A stretch of 33,553 nucleotides of DNA from Leptolyngbya sp. 'hensonii' (GTDB lineage Bacteria > Cyanobacteriota > Cyanobacteriia > GCF-001939115). Positions 18,214 to 23,818 of this stretch are shown piece by piece (the stretch's first letter is position 1; each line of letters starts with the position of its first letter). The position numbers and the translations under genes were made by a program. The notes under the pieces are model-generated. The model saw only the letters and a program-made list of their open reading frames with translations, was not told the origin of the DNA and searched no databases. The DNA is taken from contig NZ_MQTZ01000002.1 of the NCBI RefSeq assembly GCF_001939115.1, positions 1 to 33,553 on the forward strand. Reading direction: 5' to 3'.

Positions 18214-18406
18214 CACGATTGAAATTCCGGAATTGGGGATGTCAAATTTGCTCTCTGACTCTGTAAACCTCCTATCTAATACGGCTGATGGGAGCAAAAG
18301 TGATACATCAGTAATCTTGATTGCACTCCACATCGTAACGGTTCTCTCAAGGGTAAAAGTTTAGAAATTTCTTAAGCTCCAGAAGGTTCAAGAAGGGCTG
18401 AACGCC

Positions 18407-18454
18407 ATGAAAATCTGCCACCAAAACTACCTATTCATCCGGATCGGGCCTTGA
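18407..18454 (+). CDS. Possible 15-codon leader peptide
   Basis: The ORF encodes MKICHQNYLFIRIGP. An AGAAGGG sequence lies about 9 nt upstream of the ATG, a usable ribosome-binding site. It lies about 200 bp before the acyltransferase gene. No family is recognised, and such short frames arise by chance, so support is weak. Confidence 0.2.
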   Translation: MKICHQNYLFIRIGP

Positions 18455-18492
18455 TCCAACGGACATTAGAAACCGCGCAAATGAGGGCACAT

Positions 18493-18552
18493 CCTTCCAT
18501 AAAAAGGAGCATAAAAATGACTCTGGGTGTGGAAGAATGCCCCCTTTCCTGA
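18493..18552 (+). promoter_or_regulatory. Strong SD, masking hairpin and 11-codon ORF upstream of acyltransferase
   Basis: AAGGAG at 18504-18509 is 7 nt from an ATG at 18517 that opens an 11-codon frame (MTLGVEECPLS, stop at 18550-18552). TCCTT at 18493-18497 can pair with AAGGA at 18504-18508, hiding the ribosome-binding site in a small hairpin. This is the best ribosome-binding site in the intergenic kilobase, and it serves only a tiny ORF, which suggests a leader that could control the downstream gene. Confidence 0.3.
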
Positions 18553-18656
18553 ACCCTCTTCCTGGCCCAGCCTGCGTTGCGCTATCCACCCAACTCAGAT
18601 TTTAGGTTGAAAAGGTTAAGCAATGTTAAGGTATCAGAAGACCTCTTTTCTGATTC

Positions 18657-19382
18657 ATGCCCTCGGACACCTCTTTGCAACTTTCTCACTGGCTCCTTGC
18701 CGCCACCGGAACACGCCTGTTTCTCTGTCATGAGAATCGCATTCCTGCGGCAGGGCCTCTACTGGTGATCAGCAATCATCGAAGTTTTATGGATGCCCCC
18801 TTGTTAATGACTGCGATTGGGCGTCCGATTCGATTTGCTTGCCATCACTACATGGGGCAGGTACCGATCTTGAAAGAGATTGTCGTGGAGAAGTTGGGCT
18901 GCTTTCCCCTGGCTTCTCTGGAAAATCGGCAGCGCAACTTTTTCCAGCAAGCCGCTCAACTCCTGCAAGCACAGCAGGCAGTTGGGGTGTTTCCGGAGGG
19001 GGCAGAGCCCATGCTCCATTTGACCAGGCCAAATCAGGTAGGAGACTTCCAGCGGGGATTTGCCCATCTGGCTTTACGGGCTGCTGTTCAAGATTTGGCC
19101 ATTTTGCCGATCGCTATTGCTGTGACAGAAGAAGAGCTTCTGTCCTCCTTTCCCGTCCGCTGGCTGAGCTTATTCGATCCTTCAGAACCCCTGTTTATTC
19201 AGGATGGCTGGCATCCAATGGTGGTTTACAAACGAGTTCAGGTCCTGATTGGGAAACCTTTCTGGATCAAGTCTTCTCTACAAAAGGACTATCAAGGAAA
19301 GGATGCCAGAACATTGGTCACCGATCTAACAGAATATTGTCGCTCGGAAGTTTGTAACTTGATTGCCCAAGGCTATTACTAA
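18657..19382 (+). CDS. Lysophospholipid acyltransferase-like protein (PlsC/LPLAT family)
   Basis: This family transfers acyl chains onto glycerolipids or related alcohols at the membrane. The product has 241 residues with the catalytic NHRSFMD (40-46, the NHX4D motif) and the FPEG motif (112-115) that binds the acceptor phosphate in PlsC enzymes. No strong membrane segment is seen. The ATG at 18657 lacks a close ribosome-binding site, but the family-like sequence starts here. The gene is 6 bp from an alpha/beta hydrolase gene; the same two activities are fused in plant phytyl ester synthases and in Synechocystis Slr2103. It is probably a paralogue rather than the housekeeping PlsC. Confidence 0.88.
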   Translation: MPSDTSLQLSHWLLAATGTRLFLCHENRIPAAGPLLVISNHRSFMDAPLLMTAIGRPIRFACHHYMGQVPILKEIVVEKLGCFPLASLENRQRNFFQQAAQLLQAQQAVGVFPEGAEPMLHLTRPNQVGDFQRGFAHLALRAAVQDLAILPIAIAVTEEELLSSFPVRWLSLFDPSEPLFIQDGWHPMVVYKRVQVLIGKPFWIKSSLQKDYQGKDARTLVTDLTEYCRSEVCNLIAQGYY

Positions 19383-19388
19383 CGGAAC

Positions 19389-20189
19389 ATGCTACCGCTG
19401 AAGAATGAAGTTTGTTTCCTGGCCCCTGAGACCCTGAGACCTGACTATCCCCTGTTTGTGTTTCTACCGGGAATGGATGGCACAGGGCAATTATTAAGAC
19501 CCCAAACGATTGGGTTAGAAGCTGCTTTCGATGTTCGTTGTTTATCCATTCCAGCCGATGATGTGATGAGCTGGGATGGGTTGACAGAAAGTGTCCTTCG
19601 TTTAGTGAAGGTGGAACTGAGCCAGAAGCCTGCCGGATTACCGGTTTACCTGAGCGGGGAGTCCTTTGGAGGATGTCTGGCTCTGAAATTGATCTTGAAG
19701 GCTCCAGAATTATTTGATCGTCTGATCTTGATTAATCCCGCTTCTTCTTTCAGTCGCAGATTTTTGACCCACTGGGGATCACAAATCGTGCCGCTGTTCC
19801 CAGAACCTTTCTTCAAAATGGCCTCGATCGGCTTCCTGACCCTTCTGGCTTCCCTGGAGCGGATGAAGGCAGACGATCGGGAAGAGTTGATCAAAATCAC
19901 CCAACTTGTGCCTCAAAAAACATCGGTCTGGCGTATGGCGCTCCTGCGGGAGTTTTATATCAATCCAGAGCGCTTGCGCCATATCTGCCAACCGACCCTG
20001 ATTATTGCCAGTCTCCACGATCGTCTTCTCCCATCTCTGGAAGAGGCCCGATATCTGGTTGGTAACCTGCCCACGGCCCAGGTTGCTGTCTTGCCAGACA
20101 GCGGCCACGCCTGTCTTTTGGAAGCAGACGTTAACCTTTACGAGATCCTGAAAGCCCAGGACTTCCTCCATCAGGCTGTTTCAGTTTAG
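19389..20189 (+). CDS. Alpha/beta hydrolase, phytyl-ester-synthase type
   Basis: The 266-residue hydrolase has LPGMDGTG (26-33) as the oxyanion-side loop, nucleophile Ser92 in GESFGG, a late Asp in SLHDRLLPS and the catalytic His in PDSGHACLLE. The blocks FLPGMDGTG and GESFGGCLAL match what I recall of the N-terminal half of plant PES1/PES2, which move fatty acids onto phytol or diacylglycerol. The downstream partner domain in those proteins is an LPLAT acyltransferase, here encoded by the gene immediately upstream with a 6-bp gap. It is likely cotranscribed and functionally coupled. The substrate (phytol, plastoquinol, diacylglycerol or other) is not decided by sequence. Confidence 0.85.
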   Translation: MLPLKNEVCFLAPETLRPDYPLFVFLPGMDGTGQLLRPQTIGLEAAFDVRCLSIPADDVMSWDGLTESVLRLVKVELSQKPAGLPVYLSGESFGGCLALKLILKAPELFDRLILINPASSFSRRFLTHWGSQIVPLFPEPFFKMASIGFLTLLASLERMKADDREELIKITQLVPQKTSVWRMALLREFYINPERLRHICQPTLIIASLHDRLLPSLEEARYLVGNLPTAQVAVLPDSGHACLLEADVNLYEILKAQDFLHQAVSV

Positions 20190-20280
20190 ATCTATCTGGA
20201 CATTGCAGGGGTTCGGCTGGGCTTCCCTCACGGGCTGGGTAGGGTAGGGACTTGACGAGGTTCCCCGCCACAGTAACAGT

Positions 20281-20303
20281 TACCCTGACAAAAAACAGGG
20301 GTA
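20281..20303. terminator. Weak hairpin between convergent genes
   Basis: TACCCTG and CAGGGGTA flank an A-rich loop, with one unpaired base, between the hydrolase and the phycobiliprotein-like gene, which are transcribed towards each other. It might end transcription on either side. No clear T-run follows on the + strand. Confidence 0.3.
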
Positions 20304-20322
20304 TCAGACGGTTATCAGCCTA

Positions 20323-20796
20323 TTAGGCGTGAGATTCAAGGGTTGTAATGATCATTTCCAGGTAGGAGCGGGTAAGACCACTGCTAATCGCAGGGAGCGC
20401 ACTGTTGATGGCATCTTGTAAATAGCGATAGGCTGCCGTGCAGTGAGTCGTTTTTTTGTGCGCCATCAGAATGGTGTCTAACCAGGACATCATCTGCTCT
20501 TTGAAGAAAACCTCATCATCCCGCAAGATTGACAGGGCAACGTAGCGCAGAACCTCAGTCATGTCATACTTACACCGCTGACCATGGCTCTGGATTAACT
20601 CCGGATAGGTCTGGGCCAGATGCCGCAGCGCCTGTAAAACCAATTTGTCACTGAGGTCTCGTAATTGTTGATATGTTGCCAGACGAGTGGAATAGGTTTG
20701 AAGGTATCGCTCCAGGGGTTCGAGACCCCTCGCATCCAGATACTGACCGTCTGCCTCCAGGATTTTCTTTTCCAACTGCTGGTTAAATGTATGCAT
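20323..20796 (-). CDS. Phycobiliprotein-like (phycobilisome family) protein
   Basis: The 157-residue all-helical product resembles the globin-like phycobiliprotein family (PF00502). The segment GQRCKYDMTEVLRYVALSIL matches the chromophore region of allophycocyanin/phycocyanin, with a Cys and an Asp three residues later as in KCXRD-type bilin sites. It is therefore a likely bilin binder, though divergent from ApcA/B/D/F and CpcA/B. The start was set at the ATG at 20796: the 26 codons upstream look unrelated, and this gives the usual family length. It stands alone, away from any phycobilisome operon, which suggests a regulatory or accessory role rather than bulk light harvesting. Confidence 0.72.
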   Translation of the reverse strand: MHTFNQQLEKKILEADGQYLDARGLEPLERYLQTYSTRLATYQQLRDLSDKLVLQALRHLAQTYPELIQSHGQRCKYDMTEVLRYVALSILRDDEVFFKEQMMSWLDTILMAHKKTTHCTAAYRYLQDAINSALPAISSGLTRSYLEMIITTLESHA

Positions 20797-21020
20797 AAAT
20801 TTGCACGATGGATAACTTGGGTGACTGTTGTCAGCTTGCCCGGACAAAAAAAATTGCTCAACAAGCTGATGCATTTCTTAACGCGAAACCCGCACATAAC
20901 TTAATGATCCCCGGATTTGGCCCTCCATCAGCCCAAGACTCCAATCAAAAAACTGACACATGGGACACATTTTATGAAGTAATTCAATGTAGGATGAAGA
21001 AGTGTTAGGAGTGAGTAAAA

Positions 21021-21254
21021 ATGACTAGTAAATTGTTGGCCCCTGAACGTCCAGTTAGCACTGTCGGTGTTAGCGTGAACAATGGCTCCCATCGTAGCGA
21101 TCGGCTGGTTGAGTTAACCAAATCTCTCTACAAAACAGATCACCAGCTTGAGTTCATGCATCTCAGAGCTGAAGCTGAAGCCCTCCTCCAGGAAGTTCAG
21201 GTGATGAAGCAGCAGCGCCTCTCTCTGACTATCTCTTTATCCGATCAAAACTAG
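21021..21254 (+). CDS. Small conserved-looking protein of unknown function
   Basis: The product has 77 residues. It has a Pro/Val/Ser N-terminus, then an amphipathic helical half (RSDRLVELTKSLYKTDHQL through EAEALLQEVQVMKQQR) that may be a coiled coil. A good ribosome-binding sequence (TAGGAG) precedes the ATG. Similar small proteins occur in cyanobacteria as I recall, with no assigned role. It is divergent from the phycobiliprotein-like gene. No membrane segment or signal is seen. Confidence 0.65.
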   Translation: MTSKLLAPERPVSTVGVSVNNGSHRSDRLVELTKSLYKTDHQLEFMHLRAEAEALLQEVQVMKQQRLSLTISLSDQN

Positions 21255-21346
21255 AGATAACGTCTGTCTTTTATCAGCTTGGCTTTCGATGGTGATGCTG
21301 TAGAGCCGATTGGGACAGCCCTCTAGCGGTTCGAGTTAAGCTTACG

Positions 21347-21475
21347 ATGAAGTCAAAAATTCAACCGGCATCTCAAAAAGTTCTACAAGTTGCAAAACGC
21401 ACCAAGCTGTTATCAGATCACTCCTCCAATGCGTCGGTTGATTTGTTTGATGCGTTGTTTTACCTGGCAGGTTAA
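21347..21475 (+). CDS. Possible 42-residue small protein
   Basis: An ATG at 21347 opens a 42-codon frame starting MKSKIQPASQKVLQVAKRTK and ending SVDLFDALFYLAG. The composition is protein-like: a basic amphipathic front, then an acidic/hydrophobic tail. The ribosome-binding site is poor (only GAG about 12 nt upstream). A terminator-like hairpin at 21529-21562 lies 54 bp after the stop, which supports a transcript ending here. It was too short for usual ORF cut-offs. No homologue is recognised. Confidence 0.4.
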   Translation: MKSKIQPASQKVLQVAKRTKLLSDHSSNASVDLFDALFYLAG

Positions 21476-21528
21476 CGGCGATCTAGCCTGTGCAAATCTC
21501 TTGGGATCGAGCAAAACCAAAATTTCCT

Positions 21529-21562
21529 GGGGGTGAGATGAACCAGATTCAATCTCATCCCC
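21529..21562 (+). terminator. Intrinsic terminator candidate
   Basis: An 11-bp stem with one G-T pair (GGGGGTGAGAT at 21529-21539, ATCTCATCCCC at 21552-21562) has a 12-base loop and is followed by TTTTGTTG. Orientation is for + strand transcripts, that is the 77-residue gene or the 42-residue ORF. Confidence 0.6.
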
Positions 21563-21572
21563 TTTTGTTGTC

Positions 21573-21597
21573 AAGCTATTGTTCGCAACAATAGCTT
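21573..21597. other. Perfect 11-bp inverted repeat
   Basis: AAGCTATTGTT and AACAATAGCTT flank a CGC loop. It lies between the + strand terminator candidate and the end of the - strand coiled-coil gene. It could be a second termination hairpin for either strand, but the following T-run is minimal. Confidence 0.5.
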
Positions 21598-21656
21598 TTG
21601 CAGGGGGTAGTGGACTGTTGCTCCAAATCCCTAAGGTCGAGCTTAAACCTCAGGTA

Positions 21657-22241
21657 TTAGTCTGCCCAGCCTACATCCAACTTTGAGTTACTTGATCGAG
21701 CTGGCCCGATCGGACGAGAAAAGGCATGGGGCATGGGCGATCTGACTGGAGGAGCCAGCGCAACTGACATGGACTTGGCTTGACTTTGTTCGGCTGACCT
21801 GGCCTTACTTTGCTCGGTCAGGCTCAAAATAGCCTGTCCAGCCTTATCCAGATCAGCCTGTAATTTCTGAGTCAGGGCCGTTTGAGCCTGTAGTTGCGAT
21901 CGGGCTGCCGTCAACTCCTGCTGCAATGATTCCTCCCTCTTCTGAGCTTGCTGTACCGCAGCTTGCAGATCGGCAAGCTGGGTTTCCAGCATAGACTGAG
22001 CCTTGAGCTGAGATCGAACGGCGGCGACCTCCTGTTGCAAGGTTGCCTCCCGTTCCTGAAGCTGAAGCAACGTTGCTTGCAGCGCTGCGAGTTTGACCCC
22101 TTCATCAGGAGGTGCAGGACTCTGCTCGGCTTCTGCTCCCTCCGGAATTGCCGGACTAGCCTCAGGTAACTCAACCGGTTCCGCTTCCAGAGACTTTTGA
22201 GCCTCTTCCCGGAGCAGATCTCCCAGGCGTTTTCTAACCAT
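21657..22241 (-). CDS. Q-rich coiled-coil protein, candidate ParA partner (McdB-like)
   Basis: The product has 194 residues from the ATG at 22241. That start has GGAGG five bases upstream; the longer frame begins only with TTG at 22253. Order along the chain: a charged N-terminus (MVRKRLGDLLREEAQKS), a Pro/Glu-rich disordered segment to about residue 50, then a Gln/Leu/Ala coiled coil (about 52-145) built from two similar units of about 38 residues (LQEREATLQQEVAAVRSQL and QKREESLQQELTAARSQL), and a disordered tail ending LDVGWAD with Trp third from the end. The start overlaps the parA stop, so translation is coupled. Layout and terminal Trp resemble McdB, the carboxysome-positioning partner of the ParA-type McdA. 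This is inference from layout, not homology. Confidence 0.6.
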   Translation of the reverse strand: MVRKRLGDLLREEAQKSLEAEPVELPEASPAIPEGAEAEQSPAPPDEGVKLAALQATLLQLQEREATLQQEVAAVRSQLKAQSMLETQLADLQAAVQQAQKREESLQQELTAARSQLQAQTALTQKLQADLDKAGQAILSLTEQSKARSAEQSQAKSMSVALAPPVRSPMPHAFSRPIGPARSSNSKLDVGWAD

Positions 22242-22888
22242 CATGTCCTCCAATCTCGCTGAATTTCATCCACTACCCGACGGTAGTCTGCCTCTGCTTC
22301 GCGGGCATTTTTGCCGCGCCATCGAATGATGGGCTGGCCATCCAGAGCTGCTCGCTCATGGGCTTTATAAGCTCGCACAAACGCATTACAAGCTGGAATT
22401 CCCAACTCCATCAATGTATTTTGGGCCTCCAAAGCTTCCCCCAAACTGCGCGGATCAACCCGCGTCAGCAACACCCGGTGGGCAACCTTGGTTGGCATCA
22501 CCGCCTGCTTGACTGTCTCAATTAAAACCGTCAGATCCATAGGAGCAGGCGGAGTGGGGAGGAGCAGATAATCTGCGACAGAGACAACGGTAGTCAATGT
22601 TTCAGAGCCCAGAGCTGGTGGCGTATCCACCACAATAAGCTCATATCCGGTCAACTGACGCAGATTACACAGCAATCGGGGTTCCGTTTCCTGGGTGAGT
22701 TCAAACCCCATACCCACGTCACTTCTGCCAACCCACCAACTGGCTGACCCCTGAGGATCCGCATCCACTAGCAACACCCGATGATCCTCAGCCAGAGTTG
22801 CTGCCAGATTAATGGCTGTTGTTGTCTTACCGACTCCTCCCTTGCCGTTCAGGACGACCAAAATTTTCGGTGCGGGAGATGATTTCAC
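22241..22888 (-). CDS. ParA family ATPase (McdA-like candidate)
   Basis: This is a minimal 215-residue ParA/MinD-type ATPase. Its deviant Walker A is GKGGVGKTT with signature Lys16 and Lys21, Walker A' is LVDADPQGS and Walker B is ELIVVDTPP. It should dimerise with ATP and bind DNA non-specifically to position a cargo. There is no N-terminal HTH domain and no neighbouring parB, so chromosome or plasmid partition is less likely than cargo positioning. The start is GTG at 22888. It overlaps the coiled-coil gene (TGA/ATG). An inverted repeat lies just upstream (22917-22935). McdA of the type carrying the signature Lys is the main hypothesis; another orphan ParA is the alternative. Confidence 0.85.
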   Translation of the reverse strand: MKSSPAPKILVVLNGKGGVGKTTTAINLAATLAEDHRVLLVDADPQGSASWWVGRSDVGMGFELTQETEPRLLCNLRQLTGYELIVVDTPPALGSETLTTVVSVADYLLLPTPPAPMDLTVLIETVKQAVMPTKVAHRVLLTRVDPRSLGEALEAQNTLMELGIPACNAFVRAYKAHERAALDGQPIIRWRGKNAREAEADYRRVVDEIQRDWRT

Positions 22889-22916
22889 AAAAATTGCACC
22901 TTTTCAGCCCAATGGC

Positions 22917-22935
22917 TGATCAGTGTACCTGATCA
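22917..22935. promoter_or_regulatory. Inverted repeat upstream of the parA-like gene
   Basis: TGATCAG and CTGATCA flank a 5-base spacer (TGTAC), 28 bp upstream of the GTG start. The symmetry and place fit an operator overlapping the promoter or 5' leader. No regulator is assigned. Confidence 0.35.
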
Positions 22936-22988
22936 TCTGGCCATCCCACAGAAAAAACCGTTTTCCGTTGATACTTCTCAAACTTGGT

Positions 22989-23633
22989 TTACAGGGGGGA
23001 TGGATGGGAGGTTTTATTCGCCTGAATACCATGCCAGTAGGCACCGATCGCCAGTGTCATTTGTTTCATGAGCCAGTACAGGGAGGTAATCACCACCAGC
23101 GTGATGAACATCACGAAGGCAGGGCGTTTGGCCACCAGATCATCTATCACTGTAGTAGCCAGGGTATCCAGGCGGGTCACAATATCCCAACTGTTGTAGC
23201 GCAGGAAACGGCCCAGGTAAATCCCGATCGCGCTCAGGATATGCAGAGCCAGTTCTGCCCAAATCACAAACTTTCCCCAGCCCTGCCGTTTCAGGTAGGA
23301 GCCCAGATTAATCAGGGACAAGACATAGGCCTCCATGCCAGCCATCATAAACAATAGATACTGAGGGATCAACAATAGGGTAATCGTCCAGACAGAGTAG
23401 CCTCGGCGGATATCGTTGATTAGATGAATAATATCGGTCAGCACATAGGGGGCATTGGGAAGAAATGCCACAAAGGTGATCAGCCCAATCCACCAGAGCA
23501 GGGAGCGCGATCGGCCTGGGCGAAACAACCAGAAACTGAGGCCCAGAGGCACAAAAGCCAGGAACAGGTTCCAGGTCATCCAGCGCACATTCCTGCTCAC
23601 AACAAACAGACCAAATCTTAACCAGGACAGCAT
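22989..23633 (-). CDS. DUF1361 multi-pass membrane protein
   Basis: This is an integral membrane protein of unknown function, 214 residues from the ATG at 23633. The family signature FLPNAPYVLTDIIHL is present near the middle, and about six hydrophobic helices are visible. The start was set at 23633 because AGGAG lies five bases upstream and the sequence MLSWLRFGLF begins as the family does; an in-frame GTG at 23672 would add 13 residues. It is transcribed in the same direction as parA but about 100 bp upstream of it. No catalytic motif is known in the family. Confidence 0.85.
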   Translation of the reverse strand: MLSWLRFGLFVVSRNVRWMTWNLFLAFVPLGLSFWLFRPGRSRSLLWWIGLITFVAFLPNAPYVLTDIIHLINDIRRGYSVWTITLLLIPQYLLFMMAGMEAYVLSLINLGSYLKRQGWGKFVIWAELALHILSAIGIYLGRFLRYNSWDIVTRLDTLATTVIDDLVAKRPAFVMFITLVVITSLYWLMKQMTLAIGAYWHGIQANKTSHPSPL

Positions 23634-23818
23634 AGGGGCTCCTACACAGAAACTCAAAATCGAAGTAGTCACTACTTCACTATGGTAAAGAGACCTTCCG
23701 TCATCCGGAGTAAGCGGGATGGAACCCGAATTAGAGAAATGCAGTCTGCTCCCATAAGCGTTTTCACCTATTCAAAGACCACCAGATCATTCCCTGAGAT
23801 TGGGAGACTTTGCCTGGT

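Larger units (their letters stand above)
17593..18656. other. About 1 kb without a clear gene
   Basis: This stretch separates the divergent metG and acyltransferase genes. The longest open frames (60-70 codons) have no recognisable content or ribosome-binding site. The left part (17770-18170) is AT-rich and promoter-like. Structured elements appear on the right: a hairpin at 18184-18213, a 12-bp palindrome AATTCCGGAATT at 18223-18234, and two very short ORFs with ribosome-binding sites at 18407 and 18517. A long 5' leader or a small RNA is possible; no known RNA family was recognised. Confidence 0.5.

Noticed and set aside
18170-18364. 64-codon ORF in the long intergenic region
   Set aside because: There is no good ribosome-binding site, no protein-like features, and the hairpin at 18184 explains part of the sequence better.
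18839-19357. 172-codon + strand ORF inside the acyltransferase gene
   Set aside because: It is an alternative-frame shadow; the acyltransferase frame carries the NHX4D and FPEG motifs.
20797-20874. 26-codon extension of the phycobiliprotein-like gene
   Set aside because: The sequence is unlike the family N-terminus, and the shorter form has the normal length.
20979-20992. GTA-N8-TAG resembling an NtcA site before the 77-residue gene
   Set aside because: The last base does not match GTA-N8-TAC and the spacing to a plausible -10 is wrong.
21410-21440. ACTCCTCC considered as the Yfr1 small RNA core
   Set aside because: It lacks the full conserved ACUCCUCACAC core and the flanking hairpins, and it lies inside the 42-codon ORF.
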